NCBI GenBank assembly: GCA_949300025.1
Contig: CASGCS010000008.1
Coordinates: 1-64,000, forward strand
Length of the DNA: 64,000 nt
DNA from: an uncultured bacterium
GTDB lineage: Bacteria; Bacteroidota; Bacteroidia; Bacteroidales; UBA932
Direction of reading: 5' to 3'
Positions 16,342 through 26,400 of this stretch are shown here, piece after piece (positions within the stretch are counted from its first letter, which is position 1; each line of letters begins with the position of its first letter). The notes under the pieces are model-generated. The model made no database searches. It was given only the letters and a program-made list of their open reading frames with translations, and was not told the origin of the DNA. The translations under genes and the position numbers were made by a program.

Positions 16342-16487
16342 AAAGTAGACACGGAAAAAATTTTTCAGTTAAACAATTTTTCCAAAGTAGACAATCGCGA
16401 TATTTTTGTCCGATTTGATTTTACAAAAGTAGACATTCTCTACAGATTTGCGTCATTTTCGTTTTCAAAAGTTTACATATTTCCTAA
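16342..16487 (-). promoter_or_regulatory. four-copy AAAGTAGACA repeat array upstream of the DUF4143 ATPase
   Basis: AAAGTAGACA at 16342-16351, 16384-16393 and 16436-16445, and the variant AAAGTTTACA at 16478-16487. Start-to-start spacings are 42, 52 and 42 bp, close to whole helical turns, so all copies face the same side of the DNA. They lie just upstream of the ATPase promoter, which suggests binding sites for a regulator. The rest of the 16229-16587 gap is AT-rich with two ACATATTCAA copies. Confidence 0.6.
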
Positions 16488-16514
16488 ATCGCTTTCAGGC
16501 AGCAACAGATAGCA

Positions 16515-16560
16515 TAAAAAAAGGGCAGCCCTTCAGGCCTTGCGGCTTGCGGGCTGCCCT
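16515..16560 (-). terminator. terminator of the fimbrial-type surface locus
   Basis: A perfect 10-bp stem AGGGCAGCCC (16522-16531) / GGGCTGCCCT (16551-16560) is followed on the reverse strand by a run of T (plus-strand A-run 16516-16522). It lies 28 bp beyond the stop of the FISUMP lipoprotein gene. Confidence 0.88.
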
Positions 16561-16587
16561 CGCAGCATACACAAAAAATATAAAGGT

Positions 16588-18918
16588 TTATTGAGAAATT
16601 CTTACACAACGGACGCTGAGGCCGAAATCGCGGCTCATTGTATTTGCCACTCCGTCCGATGAAACCTGGTACTGACCTACACTAAAACAGAAATGTGCTC
16701 CGCCGTATGTTTCAGTTCCATTGCTGCTTTTCCATGGAGCCGCTGCCCAATATGCACCTACATTGCCAGCATCAAATATTCCACCGTCAACTGCGCCTAA
16801 TTTTCCCCAACCGTCTGCGCTTCCGCACCTGTATCCGGCGGCAGGATAATAACTTGTATTCGCGAGCACTCCGTATTCATAAATAAAGTTTATTCCGTTA
16901 GCAGCCTTGGTTCCGCTTACCTCGCCACTGTTTTCCGTCCACGCTGGAATCATAGGCATACCCCACTTTATAGTAAATAATCCCCATAAATGCTGCTGAG
17001 GCATTTTATACCCCGGAGGGCACGGGTCATAGATGGATTTTTCAACATAATTATCAGCGGCATTTATATTGCCTGTTTCATGATTGGGATTACCCCAGAG
17101 CCAGTCCTGCTGATTTGCATAATCGTCTGCCTTTATCCAGTCATAGGTACCGGACGCACCCACCATAAATGCAGTAGGATGGGCTATAGCATATTCTATT
17201 GCCTCTTTTGTTCCGGTAATTTCCGCCACGTCAGCCACTTTTACAACGCTCCACCCGTAATTCCGATCGGTAGTAGTTTGGGCGGAACCGCTGAAAGCAA
17301 CGCCTTCTGTAACACCGGAAGCACCTTCTCCCCAACTGTTAGAGCCTATGAAAGGGTCTTTTCTTCCCCACTGATATAAAAGACCTGTAGAACCTATATC
17401 GCCGGCAGTTTTGTTTAGCGCCCCCAGATTCCTGTCCATCATCTCACATTTAACAGAACCCTCTTCACCTGATAGACCTCCTACCATAACAGGCGACCCG
17501 TAATCTCCGCCATATTTCAATGTGTCTGCATCGGTATAATCCGTTGCCCAGATATGCCAGTTCCAGATTATGTTGCCGCTATCGTCTGTAACGGCAATCA
17601 CTGCATTGCCCTGCGTGAGAGCGCTGCCAGCTACAGTGCGGAATTTCACTATTTTGTTCTCGGTGTCGAGAGTTACGTCTGTGATTACATCGTTTATGGA
17701 ATTACCTGTAGACCAGACTATGAAAGCGCCTTTAGGATTGAGGCTCTTGTCTCCGTTAAAAATCGGGTCCGAGTCAAAGAGAGCCTTGGCAGCATCTCTC
17801 TGGTTGGGGTGGAAATCGTTTTCATCAGTTGTAATGGACGCGTTGTTACCCATAACAGAAGCATCGAACTGATACAATGTACCCGGCTTGTTCACTATAT
17901 AGCAGTTGGCCGTCTCCTTCTCGGAAAGGTTCTCTGCATACTCTTCCAATTCGCCGGTAAGGGGCTGTTCATCCACATCCCACTTCGTTGTCTTTATGGT
18001 GAATGCAGCTTCGCTGCTCTGGTCTACGGTGAGTTCCAATGTGCGCCTGTAGCCCGCCTTGAGAGTCGTGTTCTTTACTGATACTGCCATTGTCTTGGCT
18101 GTCCCGTTTATTACAAGGTCTATCTTGAGGCCCAAGGTTGTACCCGCTACAGGAAGCAGTACCAGACCATTGCCGCTTTCAGTCGAAAGCGTTGTGCCGC
18201 TCGCTGTAAAAAGATCTTTGGACACTGCGTATGTGCCGGATGTTCCGCTTGCTTCCAATGCTTCCGCACCTATAGTATAGGTCGCGCTCTCCGAAAGGCC
18301 GCTGAGAGTTCCCCCGTTGCTCCCTATTTCAAGACTCTTTATCATCGCCCCATCTTTGGGAGATATCTTTATATCCAGTCTCGAGCAGAGCCTTTTAAGC
18401 TGCACCTCCATTGCATATTTCCCGTTTGCATCGGGAGCTACAGTCTCCTCGGTCGTAAGGGCCATGAAGTCCGTCCCGTTGGCAACGCTGCCCTTCCCGG
18501 CAGTCGGGGCGAAAGTTGCAGGATAGACAAAGTTGAAGGCGTACGCGCCACTGCGAAGAAGCAGTTTGTCACCTGCAGGGGCCGTTGTGCCGCTCTCTGC
18601 ATCGGTAACTTTGTAGACCGCGCTTTGCGCAGGGTCCGAAGTATAGGCAGGAGTGCCGCCTGCATTGTCATACACACGTACCGAAAACTCCGCATTGGCC
18701 GGCATGGGAGCCGCAGTCTGCTCATCTATCGCCTTTGTGCCTGAGGAGTAGGCCACAGCCTCGCCCCACAGCTCCGGAGAGCCGAGACCATTCATTGTAA
18801 AATCCATCTCGGCTATGTTGCCGTTCGGACCTTCCGCTTCGTTCTTCTGGCAGCCGGCCAGAATACATGCCACAAACAGCGGCAGCAAAGCGTAAAAAGA
18901 AATTCTCATCTTTTGCAT
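16588..18918 (-). CDS. fimbrillin-like FISUMP-domain lipoprotein
   Basis: A 776-residue predicted outer-membrane or surface lipoprotein with signal and lipobox at its N terminus (LFVACILAGC). Residues about 40-320 resemble a Bacteroidales fimbrillin A-like/Mfa-like domain (beta-rich, ending KAGYRRTLELTVD then TTKWDV). The C-terminal 400 residues form a FISUMP-type domain: MMDRNLGALN, LYQWGRKDPF, YDPCPPGYKMP and the terminal SRDFGLSVRCVR. Proteins of this form are tip or accessory subunits of Mfa/Fim-type pili or stand-alone surface lectin-like proteins. It is the last gene of a three-gene reverse-strand set with DUF5119 and DUF3575 genes, and ends at a strong terminator. Confidence 0.85.
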   Translation of the reverse strand: MQKMRISFYALLPLFVACILAGCQKNEAEGPNGNIAEMDFTMNGLGSPELWGEAVAYSSGTKAIDEQTAAPMPANAEFSVRVYDNAGGTPAYTSDPAQSAVYKVTDAESGTTAPAGDKLLLRSGAYAFNFVYPATFAPTAGKGSVANGTDFMALTTEETVAPDANGKYAMEVQLKRLCSRLDIKISPKDGAMIKSLEIGSNGGTLSGLSESATYTIGAEALEASGTSGTYAVSKDLFTASGTTLSTESGNGLVLLPVAGTTLGLKIDLVINGTAKTMAVSVKNTTLKAGYRRTLELTVDQSSEAAFTIKTTKWDVDEQPLTGELEEYAENLSEKETANCYIVNKPGTLYQFDASVMGNNASITTDENDFHPNQRDAAKALFDSDPIFNGDKSLNPKGAFIVWSTGNSINDVITDVTLDTENKIVKFRTVAGSALTQGNAVIAVTDDSGNIIWNWHIWATDYTDADTLKYGGDYGSPVMVGGLSGEEGSVKCEMMDRNLGALNKTAGDIGSTGLLYQWGRKDPFIGSNSWGEGASGVTEGVAFSGSAQTTTDRNYGWSVVKVADVAEITGTKEAIEYAIAHPTAFMVGASGTYDWIKADDYANQQDWLWGNPNHETGNINAADNYVEKSIYDPCPPGYKMPQQHLWGLFTIKWGMPMIPAWTENSGEVSGTKAANGINFIYEYGVLANTSYYPAAGYRCGSADGWGKLGAVDGGIFDAGNVGAYWAAAPWKSSNGTETYGGAHFCFSVGQYQVSSDGVANTMSRDFGLSVRCVRISQ

Positions 18919-18957
18919 AACTACATCATTTAATTATTTATTACTTCTCTTCGTGTT

Positions 18958-19935
18958 TCAATTCATCTCTTCAAGTTCGCCCTCCAAAGGCATTCCCGGA
19001 ACCCAATCAGTCGTCATTACAGTGCACACGAAATCGCCCGTAAGGATGTCCTCTATCGTAAACGACAGTTCCAGCGGTATTACCGGGGGCAATTCACCTC
19101 CGTTGCCCGATGCCAGCTCCTTCAACGCACCTGTCAGATCTGCATTGACATCATACCTTTTGCCGTTGCCGTCGGTTATGGCCGCCTCGAGCGTATTCGT
19201 CATTGCCGGGCTGTCTGGACCTGTAAGCAGGTCGAACAGTTCCATCGATGAGGTCATCTTATGCGTACTCCCAGATTTGGTTTCGCTGTACGGTGCCGCC
19301 TCGAAAATCTGACGGCACGAAAGGTCGGAAGAGACCCCGCTGCTCAGCTGCAGGGACGGGGAGACGCCGTTTACGGTTCCCTCCATGGAACTTACGCTCT
19401 CCAGACCAGATATATGTATAAGCATATAGACCCTCTTGGTCAGAGACCGGGGCTCAACCCTCAAACGGGTGGTATCGCCGGCCGTTACAACGAATGTCTC
19501 GCCTTCGGAATGAAGCCCTATGCCGTAGACCGAATGGGGTTCGCAAAGAAGGTCGCCCTCAGAAGGCTCGTCGCCGTCGAGATCCAGAGCATGGAGGTAG
19601 AGATTGCGGTACTCGTCCGCTCTCTTGATCCCAACGCTCTCCATATCTTCATTGTGTACGACCAATCTGTAGGAGTCTGCGGCAAGGTCGCCCTCGTAGT
19701 AATCTCCCTCGAGACCTTCGTGCATCTCCACTCCCTCTCCCTCCTCGAGATAGATGTTCAACCTCGCAGAGCCCGGAGAGACATTCTCCGGCCATACTAT
19801 CGAAACCTCGAGACGGCCCATTTCCTCCGGGACGGGACGCCGTTCGAGCGGACGCTTGACGCATCCCGTGGCTGCAACTGCAACCAGAACTATACATAGA
19901 CAGATTCCAGATATGTCGATATCCCTTCTTTTCAT
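18958..19935 (-). CDS. DUF5119 / FimB-Mfa2-like lipoprotein
   Basis: A 325-residue lipoprotein (signal ending VAVAATGC, then VKRPLERRP). The middle and C-terminal parts match the DUF5119 pattern found in Bacteroidales fimbrial loci, a relative of the FimB/Mfa2 pilus anchors: RLEVSIVWPE, an acidic loop, LTKRVYMLIHISG and the closing TTDWVPG..LEGE. Anchor proteins of this kind tether and limit the growing pilus at the outer membrane. It lies between the DUF3575 gene (gap 4 bp) and the FISUMP lipoprotein gene (gap 39 bp). The role as anchor is inferred from family and position. Confidence 0.8.
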   Translation of the reverse strand: MKRRDIDISGICLCIVLVAVAATGCVKRPLERRPVPEEMGRLEVSIVWPENVSPGSARLNIYLEEGEGVEMHEGLEGDYYEGDLAADSYRLVVHNEDMESVGIKRADEYRNLYLHALDLDGDEPSEGDLLCEPHSVYGIGLHSEGETFVVTAGDTTRLRVEPRSLTKRVYMLIHISGLESVSSMEGTVNGVSPSLQLSSGVSSDLSCRQIFEAAPYSETKSGSTHKMTSSMELFDLLTGPDSPAMTNTLEAAITDGNGKRYDVNADLTGALKELASGNGGELPPVIPLELSFTIEDILTGDFVCTVMTTDWVPGMPLEGELEEMN

Positions 19936-19939
19936 TCCC

Positions 19940-21028
19940 CTATCTGTTCGGTTTTCCGAAACGGTAAACTACATTCAATTTCACTCCAGGCAAAAAGCCC
20001 CCTTCATGTGTGGTATGGTCGTACCAATGGTGCTTTACGTCTCCCACCCACTCTATCTCGTACCATTCGCTTTCGGAGCGGCGGTAGCCGCCTTTAAGGC
20101 CAACCTCCACCGCCCAGTGGCGAGTTACGGGAAGCAGGTAGCCCGCACTTACGCTGGCGCCCCAGAACTTCTTCTTGTTGAAGGTGGGCCATTTCGAATA
20201 GAGGGCGTTCGCCTCTACAGACCATCGTTGCGCGAAATAGAGCTCGGCCGCTCCGTTGAGCATGGAATTCTTTATCCTGAAAAGAGAGTTCACACCTGCC
20301 CATGGCAATATGTTCGTCTTCAACGCCAGGAACGGACGGAAAGAACGCTCTTCTTCTTTTGAGGCAGATTTTGAAACAGGAGGCAGCATCTCCGCATATA
20401 GAGACGGGGAGGCCAACCGTTGAACAGGAGATGACGGCAGGCCGGGCAACTGCTCCGCATAAAAACAGGCTATGCACCGGCTCTCCCGCAATCGGGGAAG
20501 AACAGAAGATTTCAGATAACGCCACAACTTGCCATCGTCTATGGTGCGCAGCTCACCAGTAAACATCGAAGGGGTGTTGGCATCGCGCATCCCCTTGAAT
20601 AGCTCCGAATCACATATCTCCGACAGAGCGGAACCGCTCTCCAGTATTTTCCAGAAACCTTCCCAGTCTGCGCCAATGGAGAGGGTGTCTATTTCGGTAT
20701 ATCCCGTGTGGTTGCGCAGCCAGTCATACAGGGCCCTCGACCTCATGGAGGCGAGACGTCTGTTGAGGGCCGACCCTCCCTCAGGAGAGGCCGCGCCTAT
20801 CACCTTTATCTGCTGTAACTTTAAATAGGGCTTTCCCGACAACGTTTCAAGAGCAGAGCCGAAAGAGTCAAGATTGGACCTGTTGCCGCCAAGATCCAAG
20901 TCTATATCGGTCCTGTTTACATGAAAACGAATCTCGCATTCCAGGCAGAACCTGCCGCGCAAAGTATCCTGCGCACGGGCATCTGACAGAAACGGAATAA
21001 ATGCCAGCCAGAGGGCAAGGAATATCAT
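19940..21028 (-). CDS. DUF3575 protein with OmpA-like domain
   Basis: A 362-residue exported protein. Starting at 21028 gives a clear signal peptide (MIFLALWLAFIPFLSDARAQ). Residues about 30-130 look like an OmpA/peptidoglycan-binding type fold (VIGAASPEGG, NRRLASMRSRALYDWL). The last 140 residues are DUF3575 (LALKTNILPWAGVNSL ... VYRFGKPNR), an outer-membrane beta-barrel-like domain that often heads Bacteroidales fimbrial gene sets. A longer reading from ATG 21196 would place 56 residues before the signal peptide; the promoter lies just upstream of that ATG, so a long leader or a small upstream frame is possible. First gene of the fimbrial-type operon. Confidence 0.82.
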   Translation of the reverse strand: MIFLALWLAFIPFLSDARAQDTLRGRFCLECEIRFHVNRTDIDLDLGGNRSNLDSFGSALETLSGKPYLKLQQIKVIGAASPEGGSALNRRLASMRSRALYDWLRNHTGYTEIDTLSIGADWEGFWKILESGSALSEICDSELFKGMRDANTPSMFTGELRTIDDGKLWRYLKSSVLPRLRESRCIACFYAEQLPGLPSSPVQRLASPSLYAEMLPPVSKSASKEEERSFRPFLALKTNILPWAGVNSLFRIKNSMLNGAAELYFAQRWSVEANALYSKWPTFNKKKFWGASVSAGYLLPVTRHWAVEVGLKGGYRRSESEWYEIEWVGDVKHHWYDHTTHEGGFLPGVKLNVVYRFGKPNR

Positions 21029-21215
21029 TGCCTTTTCTATGGTTTTACATGAAAATGCTTTTGAATATTTACTGAAAACTAGTAAATTACGCGCGAGAGT
21101 ACGGCGGTGAGACTGTGTGTGTTTGTTTAGAAGAAAATCCGGAACTTCCAAATTTTCAGAGACTGAATATCTTCCTTTTACCGCCTTTTTTAACATACAT
21201 CCACTTTTCTGGCGG

Positions 21216-21245
21216 CAAAATTATAATTATCTGTATTTTAACAAA
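21216..21245 (-). promoter_or_regulatory. promoter of the fimbrial-type operon
   Basis: On the reverse strand TTTG (plus CAAA 21242-21245), an 18-base spacer and TAATTTTG (plus CAAAATTA 21216-21223). It lies directly after the AraC-family gene and would start transcription near 21210, giving a leader of about 180 bases to the ATG at 21028. Confidence 0.55.
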
Positions 21246-21249
21246 ATAA

Positions 21250-22182
21250 TTACAAATTTCTATATTCAGAGGGAGAGAATCCTGTCGCTTTTTTAAAATA
21301 TACACCGAAAAAAGACTGATTGGCAAAATTAAGCATGTCGCTTATCTGCTGTATGGAATATTGGCGGATACGCAAAAGAGCCTTGGCCTCCAGAATTACG
21401 TAATCCCTTATCCACTCTCCTGCATGGCGGCCGCTCGCCCGGTAAATGACCTGAGAAAGATATTTTGGAGTTATACAGAGTTTGTCTGCATAAAAACTTA
21501 TTGCCCGATCTGTTGTATGATGTTCCTTGAGCAAATCCAGGAAACTATTGAAAATCTGCATTTTTCTGCTTTTTGTTTCAACCGTTCCACCTCCGGCGCC
21601 GGAAGCCATAAGCTGGCAGCAGTTGCAGAAGAGCACGTGTATATAACTTACGAGTAGCTCTCTTTTATAAATATAGTCTGGCTGCTGCACCCTTTTGCGC
21701 ATCCTTTTGTATATATCAGCCGTCTCCTTTAAATCTTCATCGGGAAGATGCAGCAAAGAATTGTATGAAAGGAAACGCATAGCCAACATTGCTCCGCCCG
21801 GGTCTGCATCCTTAACGAAATTCTTGTCTGAAAAGGCAATCACTATTATTATACAATCTGAAGAAATCTCGATATTGCGGCCTATGTCGCCAGGCTGCAC
21901 CACCAGCACGTCTCCGCGACCGAGCCTGTACTCAGACAGATTCAGACTTACTTTCATTGAACCTTCGAGACAGACAAGCCCCATGTAAAACTCTATCTTG
22001 AATGGATAGGGAGAGGCCATAAAGGGAGCCGTCTCGCTGTCGGAAGCCAGGTCTATCGCTTTTCCGGAAGAATCCATATTGTCTGCCAGCATGAATTCAT
22101 TATTGTACAGGCAGGTTCTCTCATCGAAGGGCAGCATCATGAGATTCAGCGGACGGAATTCGCCGGGGTATTGCATAATCAT
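21250..22182 (-). CDS. AraC-family transcriptional regulator
   Basis: A 310-residue protein. The N-terminal two thirds resemble a cupin-like sensing domain (YRLGRGDVLVVQPGDIG). The C-terminal 100 residues hold the two helix-turn-helix motifs of AraC/XylS proteins (FYADKLCITPKYLSQVIYRASG; QQISDMLNFANQSFFGVYFKKATGFSPSEYR). The start is placed at ATG 22182; the upstream TTG at 22200 overlaps a -7 box. It is directly upstream of the DUF3575-DUF5119-FISUMP genes on the same strand, so it most likely controls that surface locus. The divergent RND efflux operon is an alternative target. Confidence 0.88.
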   Translation of the reverse strand: MIMQYPGEFRPLNLMMLPFDERTCLYNNEFMLADNMDSSGKAIDLASDSETAPFMASPYPFKIEFYMGLVCLEGSMKVSLNLSEYRLGRGDVLVVQPGDIGRNIEISSDCIIIVIAFSDKNFVKDADPGGAMLAMRFLSYNSLLHLPDEDLKETADIYKRMRKRVQQPDYIYKRELLVSYIHVLFCNCCQLMASGAGGGTVETKSRKMQIFNSFLDLLKEHHTTDRAISFYADKLCITPKYLSQVIYRASGRHAGEWIRDYVILEAKALLRIRQYSIQQISDMLNFANQSFFGVYFKKATGFSPSEYRNL

Positions 22183-22197
22183 ATCTCTTTTATGCCA

Positions 22198-22205
22198 CAA
22201 ATATA
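22198..22205 (-). promoter_or_regulatory. -7 box of the AraC-family gene
   Basis: Reverse-strand TATATTTG (plus CAAATATA) lies 15 bp before ATG 22182. No matching TTTG is found 19-21 bases upstream, so the -33 element is weak or the promoter depends on an activator. Confidence 0.45.
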
Positions 22206-22348
22206 CCTATTAGAATAATTTTTCATAGATAATTTATCCAAAACAGCGCAATATTCATCCTTTTGAACAACTGCTGCGCAAAACGCGACATTAATGTACA
22301 GTTGAAATATCTGACTTTTGCAGAAAGAAAATCAAAAAACGCATATAT

Positions 22349-23410
22349 ATGAAAGGATACGGAAAAATATGGATAATCCCGTTAGCAGCCCTGCTCTGCG
22401 CCTGTTCGAACGGAAACGACACTGTGCGACCTGTAAGAAGCGTATATGTCACGCAACCGGTGAAGATAAGCAATGAGAGAGTGAAAAGCTATCCGGGAAT
22501 AGTAAAGGCCGCCGAAGAGATAAACCTCGGTTTCAAGACAGCCGGACAGATAGAGAAGATTCTTGTAAAAGAGGGAGATTTCGTACATAAGGGGCAGTTG
22601 CTTGCAGAACTCGACAGTGCAGACTACCGCCTCGCAGTGGAAGCATTGCAGATACAGTACGACCAGCTGCGCGACGAGGTGGAACGCACCGCGCAGCTTT
22701 TCAGCCGGAAAAGCGTCTCTGCAAATGACTTCGAAAAAGCCTCCGCAGGACTCAGGCAGTTGGGGGTACAGTTGCAGGCAAACAAAAACAAACTGGAATA
22801 TACAAGGCTGTACGCCCCTGCAGACGGTTATATACAATCGGTAAACTTTTCCCCTGCCGAAATGATAAATGCCGGCACAGCGCTCTTCACCCTGCTCGAC
22901 TGCTCCGGAATGGAGGTAACGGCCAACATTCCGGCCGAAGATTATAAAAAGAGGGGGAACTTTTTATCATATCACTGTCGTGCGACAGGTATAGAGAAAG
23001 ATTTCAGCCTCGAACTGCTCAGCCTTACACCAAGGGCAGACAACAACCTGCTCTACAGAATAAAACTTGCCTTTACAGAAAATCCCGGAAATGAGATTAC
23101 GGCGGGCACGAATGCGGAGGTAGAGATAACAATGAGGGAAGATGAAACGGCAAACGGGTACACCCTCCCCTTGAATGCGCTTTTCAAGGAGGGAGAGCAG
23201 ACACGCGTATGGGTTATAGGGCCGGACACTACCGTATCGAAACGCATAGTCGAAACTGAAAACGAACTTTACGGCGGAGCGGCCGTGGTCACAGAGGGTT
23301 TGAACGGAGATGAAAACATCGTAAGCGCAGGGGTGAACGTACTGCATGAGGGAGAGAAGGTAAAGGTCACAGCCAGACCCTCGAAAAGCAATGTAGGAGG
23401 GCTTCTCTGA
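22349..23410 (+). CDS. RND efflux periplasmic adaptor lipoprotein
   Basis: A 353-residue membrane-fusion protein with a lipoprotein signal (IIPLAALLCACSNGND). The barrel-sandwich halves are visible as GFKTAGQIEKILVKEGDFVHKGQLLAELD and YAPADGYIQSVNF, separated by a coiled-coil hairpin at residues about 75-145 (YDQLRDEVERTAQLF and QLQANKNKLEYTRL). It links an inner-membrane RND pump to a TolC-type channel. Its stop overlaps the start of the pump gene (TGATG at 23408-23412), and a TolC gene follows, so all three parts of a tripartite pump are present in one operon. Confidence 0.9.
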   Translation: MKGYGKIWIIPLAALLCACSNGNDTVRPVRSVYVTQPVKISNERVKSYPGIVKAAEEINLGFKTAGQIEKILVKEGDFVHKGQLLAELDSADYRLAVEALQIQYDQLRDEVERTAQLFSRKSVSANDFEKASAGLRQLGVQLQANKNKLEYTRLYAPADGYIQSVNFSPAEMINAGTALFTLLDCSGMEVTANIPAEDYKKRGNFLSYHCRATGIEKDFSLELLSLTPRADNNLLYRIKLAFTENPGNEITAGTNAEVEITMREDETANGYTLPLNALFKEGEQTRVWVIGPDTTVSKRIVETENELYGGAAVVTEGLNGDENIVSAGVNVLHEGEKVKVTARPSKSNVGGLL

Positions 23411-26400
23411 TGAACAGGCTTGCCAGATTCTTTATGGAACGGCCGGTAATATTCTGGTCGTTCGTAGGTGCGATAATAATAGCCGGCATACTCTCGTTCA
23501 TACAGATGCCCAAGCTGGAAGATCCTGCGGTATCCGCAAAACAGGCGATGGTAGTCGTTCCATGGCCGGGAGCCTCGGCACACGAAATGGAACTTGAAGT
23601 CGCACAGATGATGGAGGAGGAGCTGCGCGCCCTGCCCAATGTAAAAAAGGTGAAGACCCAATGCAGCAATTCTACGGCCATGTTTACCGTAGAGTTCAAG
23701 ATGACCGTGCTCAACAAGGAGCTGGAACAGCACTTCGACCTGCTGAGGCGCAAGGTAAGCGATGCCGCATCGAAACTGCCGCAGGGATGCTACTCTCCCG
23801 TAGTCATAGATGATATGATGGATGTCTACGGTATATTCTATGCCCTTACGGCAGACGGCTACAGCTACGGCAGGATGTATGAATATGCAAAATACCTCAG
23901 GCGGGAGCTTTCGGATGTAGAGGGAGTGAAAAGAATCAACATTGCCGGAAACAGAGATGAAGTGATAAACATAATAATCTCAAAGGAGCAGATTTCGCGC
24001 AACGGCATAATTCCCACCCAGATTGCAATGGCGCTGCAATCTGCCGGAAAGACGGTAAATGCCGGCAGATATCTCGCTTCCGACGAGCGTATTGCAGTCT
24101 ATGTAGATTCAGATGTGGAGAATGAAGATGATATACGCGACCTTCTTGTCAGGAGCGCCGACGGGAAGGAGATACGCCTCGGAGATGTAGCACGGGTAGA
24201 AAGAGGCTATTCGGAACCCCAGCGCAACGGCTTTTTCGTAGAGGGGAAACCCGCAATCGCAATCTGTATTGCCATGGAGGAGGATGCAATCGTTCCCGAT
24301 GTGGGCAAGGCGGTGGATGCACGCCTTGCAGAAGCCATGAAGGCCCTGCCGGCCGGAATGGATACAGAAAAAATCTTTTTCCAGCCGGACAAGGTAAGCG
24401 AAGCCATCTCCTCATTTATGTGGAACCTGCTGGAATCGGTAGCCATCGTAATCCTTGTGCTTGTCTTTACGATGGGGCTGCGCAGCGGAATCATAATAGG
24501 GTTCGGGCTTGTACTTACGGTCGCGGTTTCGTTCCCGATTCTGCTCGGAATGGGCACCACGCTCCAGCGTATATCGCTCGGAGCATTTATAGTTGCCATG
24601 GGAATGTTGGTAGACAATGCAGTGGTTATAATGGACGGCATACTGGTAGACAAAAAACGGGGGCTCAAGCCTGAAACATACCTGTTCAGAATAGGCCGCA
24701 ATACGGCCATGCCTCTGCTCGGGGCCACAGTCATAGCCGCCTCTACCTTCCTTTGCGTCTATCTCTCGCCGGATACAGCCGGAGAGTATGCCGGAGACCT
24801 CTTTCTGGTACTCTGCGTAAGCCTGCTTGCAAGCTGGGTCCTGGCTCTCATTCAAGTTCCCATCTGCGCAAAGTCATGGCTTCCCGTAAAGGAAAAGCCC
24901 GGCAAGGAGGGTGAAGGGGTAATGAACTCTCCGGCGCACAACTTCGTACGCAGAACGATAGCCTTTCTCATAGGATACAAGAGGACAACAATCATAATTG
25001 CCTTTGCGGTGCTCGGGCTTTCCATTTTCGGGATGACGCGCGTAAAGAATCTCTTCTTTTCCGACTTCGACTACAAACAGTTTGTCGTGGAATGCTTCTT
25101 TCCCTCTGCCGCAGATGCCAACGCTGTACGCGACAACCTGTTGCAGATGAGTAAATTTCTATCGCAGAATCCGGAAATAGAGAGGGTTGCGGCCAGCCAG
25201 GGCAGCGCACCGGCCTTTTACTGCCTGGTAAGGCCCATGACCTCAGGCGGAGACTGTTACGGGGAGCTTATGGTAGACTGCAAGGATTACAAGACAGTAG
25301 TGGAGCAGATACCTGCAGTGCGCACCCTGCTCAGAGAGCAGTTCCCCGATGCCTATATAAGGATAAGAAAATATAACTTTTCAACATCTACCTCGCATAC
25401 CGTGGAGGTAGAGTTCTCAGGCCCCGACCCTGCCGTACTGCGCGAACTCAGCGCACAGGCGGAAGAGATCATGCGCAGAAGCCCCTATGTAGATGCCTAT
25501 TCGGTACAGAACAACTGGAAACCGGCCGGCAAGGCTCTCGTTGCCGAATACCTGCAGCACGATGCGATGCGCTCCGGCATAAACCGCGGCGATGTGGCCA
25601 ATGCCATACAGGCGGCAAATGAAGGGATGACCGTAGGGGTGCTTAACGAACAGGAGAGAATGGTGATGCTCAACCTGCAGGTGCGCAATGCAGACGGCAG
25701 CCGCATAAAAGACCTGAACGAGATTCCGGTATGGAGCGCCATGAACCTGCATGTTTCAGATGAAGACATTCAGGGACTTCTGAGCGGAAGCAGCGGAATG
25801 AGCGAACTGCAGGAGAAGATATTCAACTCGGTTCCGTTAGGGAACATAGTGGATGAAGTTGCCCTCGAATGGGACGAGGATGCTGTAATGCGCCTTAACG
25901 GGCGCAGGGTCATAGAGGCAGAGTGCGACCCCAACCCGCTGCGCAACGACGCCACACCTGCAAAGGTAGTATCCTCCATAAAGGATGAAATCGAGGCCAT
26001 ACCGCTGCCAGACGGCTACCGCATGCGCTGGGTAGGCGAAGGTGAGATACAGGGAGAGGCGATAGGCAACCTCATGAAGTTCGTGCCTATTACAATATTC
26101 CTGATTCTTGCAATCCTGCTGCTGCTTTTCAACAACTGGAAAAAGGTTATACTTATCATTATATGCTTTCCGTTCGTATTCTGCGGCATTACACCGTCGC
26201 TGCTTCTCAGCGGACAGCCCATGACCTTCATGGCCATAATAGGCATGATGGGGCTGATAGGAATGATGGTAAAGAACGCCATTGTACTTGTAGATGAGAT
26301 AAACAGGCTGCAGACAGAAGAGAAGCGGATGCCTTACACCGCGGTAATCGAGGCTACCGTATCGCGCGTCCGCCCGGTACTCATGGCTTCGCTTACCACC

